From: Neisseriales bacterium
Lineage (GTDB): Bacteria > Pseudomonadota > Gammaproteobacteria > Burkholderiales > UBA11063
Reading direction: 5' to 3'
NCBI GenBank assembly: GCA_003538525.1
Contig: DPRZ01000154.1
Span: forward strand, 1 to 6,103
DNA length: 6,103 bases
The position numbers and the translations under genes were made by a program. The notes under the pieces are model-generated. The model saw only the letters and a list, made by a program, of their open reading frames with translations, did not search any database and had not been told where the DNA came from. This document shows, in pieces, positions 5,322-6,103 of the stretch. Each line of letters opens with the position of its first letter. The stretch's first letter is position 1.

Positions 5322-6103
5322 ATTAAAACAACTGAGAATAAAAGAATCTTATGGATTATTTTCCTAACCATTTTCATTGATATGCTTGGAATAGGGATAT
5401 TAATTCCAGTTTTTCCGCTTTTGATTACTCATGGTTCAGAGTTTCGTGTAACTCCTGAAAATTGGAGTAGCGCTCAAAGCTTTATTATGGCGGGCTGGCT
5501 TTTGGCGGCATATCCGATTGCACAATTTTTTTGTACATCAATTTTAGGGCAGCTTTCGGATAATTTTGGACGTAGAAAATTGCTCATTATTTCAATTAGC
5601 GGCACGGCTATTTCATATATTTTATTTGGCATTGGAATTAGCACTAAAAATTTACCATTATTGTTCTTTTCGCGGATACTTGATGGTATGTCGGGTGGTA
5701 ATATTTCAATTGCTCAAGCTGTGATTGGGGATGTTAGCCAACCTGAAAAGCGTGCCAAAAATTTTGGCATGATTGGTGTTTCAATTGGACTTGGTTTTGT
5801 GTTAGGTCCATTTCTAGGTGGTAAATTGTCTGATCCATCATGGTCAATTTATTTTAATGCAGCTACGCCATTTTGGTTTGCAGCCCTATTTAGTGCAATT
5901 AATGTGCTGTGGGTAATCTATTTTTTACCTGAAACCTTAAAAATAAAGCTATCCAAAAAAATTCACCTATTACGTCCACTACAAAATCTTAGTCAGATTT
6001 TTAAACGTGATTATTTACGCATGGTTATTCCTGCTTTGTTTTTATTTAATGCGGGTTTCACTTTCTTCACTACGTTTTGGGGTATAGTTTTAGTTGAGCA
6101 ATT
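5322..6103 (+). CDS. MFS transporter of the DHA1 / TetA-like type, 5' part
   Basis: Proton-coupled inner-membrane exporter of the major facilitator superfamily; the substrate is not deducible. The reading frame is open from the stop at 5307-5309 to the window edge, about 260 codons, and the gene continues beyond it. Counting ATT as residue 1, helix 1 carries D20-M-L-G-I-G-I-L-I-P29-V-F-P32, typical of the TetA/drug:H+ antiporter group. The loop after helix 2 has motif A (G76-Q-L-S-D80-N-F-G-R-R-K86), helix 4 has R118-I-L-D-G-M-S-G-G, and helix 5 has the antiporter motif ending G162-P163-F-L-G-G167. The visible part covers helices 1-6, the central loop and the start of the C-terminal half. No ATG, GTG or TTG lies in frame before helix 1. 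The first ATG, 5382, would delete half of that helix. ATT 5322 after AAAGG is the best start, although a lost base upstream is an alternative. An MFS gene (yajR) also follows cyoE in E. coli, but this sequence does not look like YajR. Confidence 0.88.
   Translation, partial: MKTTENKRILWIIFLTIFIDMLGIGILIPVFPLLITHGSEFRVTPENWSSAQSFIMAGWLLAAYPIAQFFCTSILGQLSDNFGRRKLLIISISGTAISYILFGIGISTKNLPLLFFSRILDGMSGGNISIAQAVIGDVSQPEKRAKNFGMIGVSIGLGFVLGPFLGGKLSDPSWSIYFNAATPFWFAALFSAINVLWVIYFLPETLKIKLSKKIHLLRPLQNLSQIFKRDYLRMVIPALFLFNAGFTFFTTFWGIVLVEQ

Noticed and set aside
5351..5380. ATG 5351 as the start of the transporter
   Set aside because: It is in a different frame from the MFS protein and meets TGA after nine codons. 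It would need a frameshift to be used.
5322..6103. Assignment of the MFS gene as yajR, the E. coli neighbour of cyoE
   Set aside because: The helix 1 D-x2-G-x-G-x3-P motif and the long first loop look TetA/DHA1-like rather than YajR-like, and the C-terminal part that would carry the YajR-specific domain is outside the window.

Overview
The window holds a complete cytochrome bo3 ubiquinol oxidase locus, cyoA-cyoB-cyoC-cyoD-cyoE, all on the + strand. It is followed by the 5' part of a major facilitator superfamily (MFS) drug-efflux-type transporter that runs off the right edge. The DNA is AT-rich. Gene order, subunit lengths and active-site residues match the proteobacterial bo3 oxidase closely, so an AT-rich gamma- or betaproteobacterium is the best guess. 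The sequence alone does not fix the genus.

Layout: 1-234 is non-coding leader with candidate promoters, a cluster of AGTTRGTT direct repeats that resembles an ArcA site, and a short palindrome at the left edge. cyoA (235-1119), cyoB (1143-3131), cyoC (3131-3742) and cyoD (3743-4081) are tightly packed: a 23-nt gap, then a 1-nt TAATG overlap, then direct abutment. They are evidently one transcription unit. Positions 4082-4297 form an unusually long gap before cyoE. It contains a strong intrinsic-terminator-like hairpin, a perfect TATAAT box, a second large inverted repeat, and a Shine-Dalgarno sequence that selects a TTG start. cyoE (4298-5170) follows. Positions 5171-5321 are an AT-rich spacer with a possible promoter and no clear terminator. 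The MFS gene starts near 5322, apparently at a rare ATT codon, and is cut at 6103.

How the genes work together: CyoB carries low-spin heme b and the heme o3-CuB site. It oxidises ubiquinol, reduces O2 to water and pumps protons. CyoA is a lipoprotein subunit II without CuA, as expected for a quinol oxidase. CyoC and CyoD are the small membrane subunits. CyoE farnesylates heme B to heme O, the cofactor needed for the o3 site. The transporter has no visible functional link to the oxidase.

I see no previously undescribed system here: the protein content is ordinary respiratory core. The parts worth a second look are regulatory: the terminator/promoter/hairpin arrangement that appears to uncouple cyoE from cyoABCD, the non-ATG starts of cyoE and the MFS gene, and the repeats upstream of cyoA.
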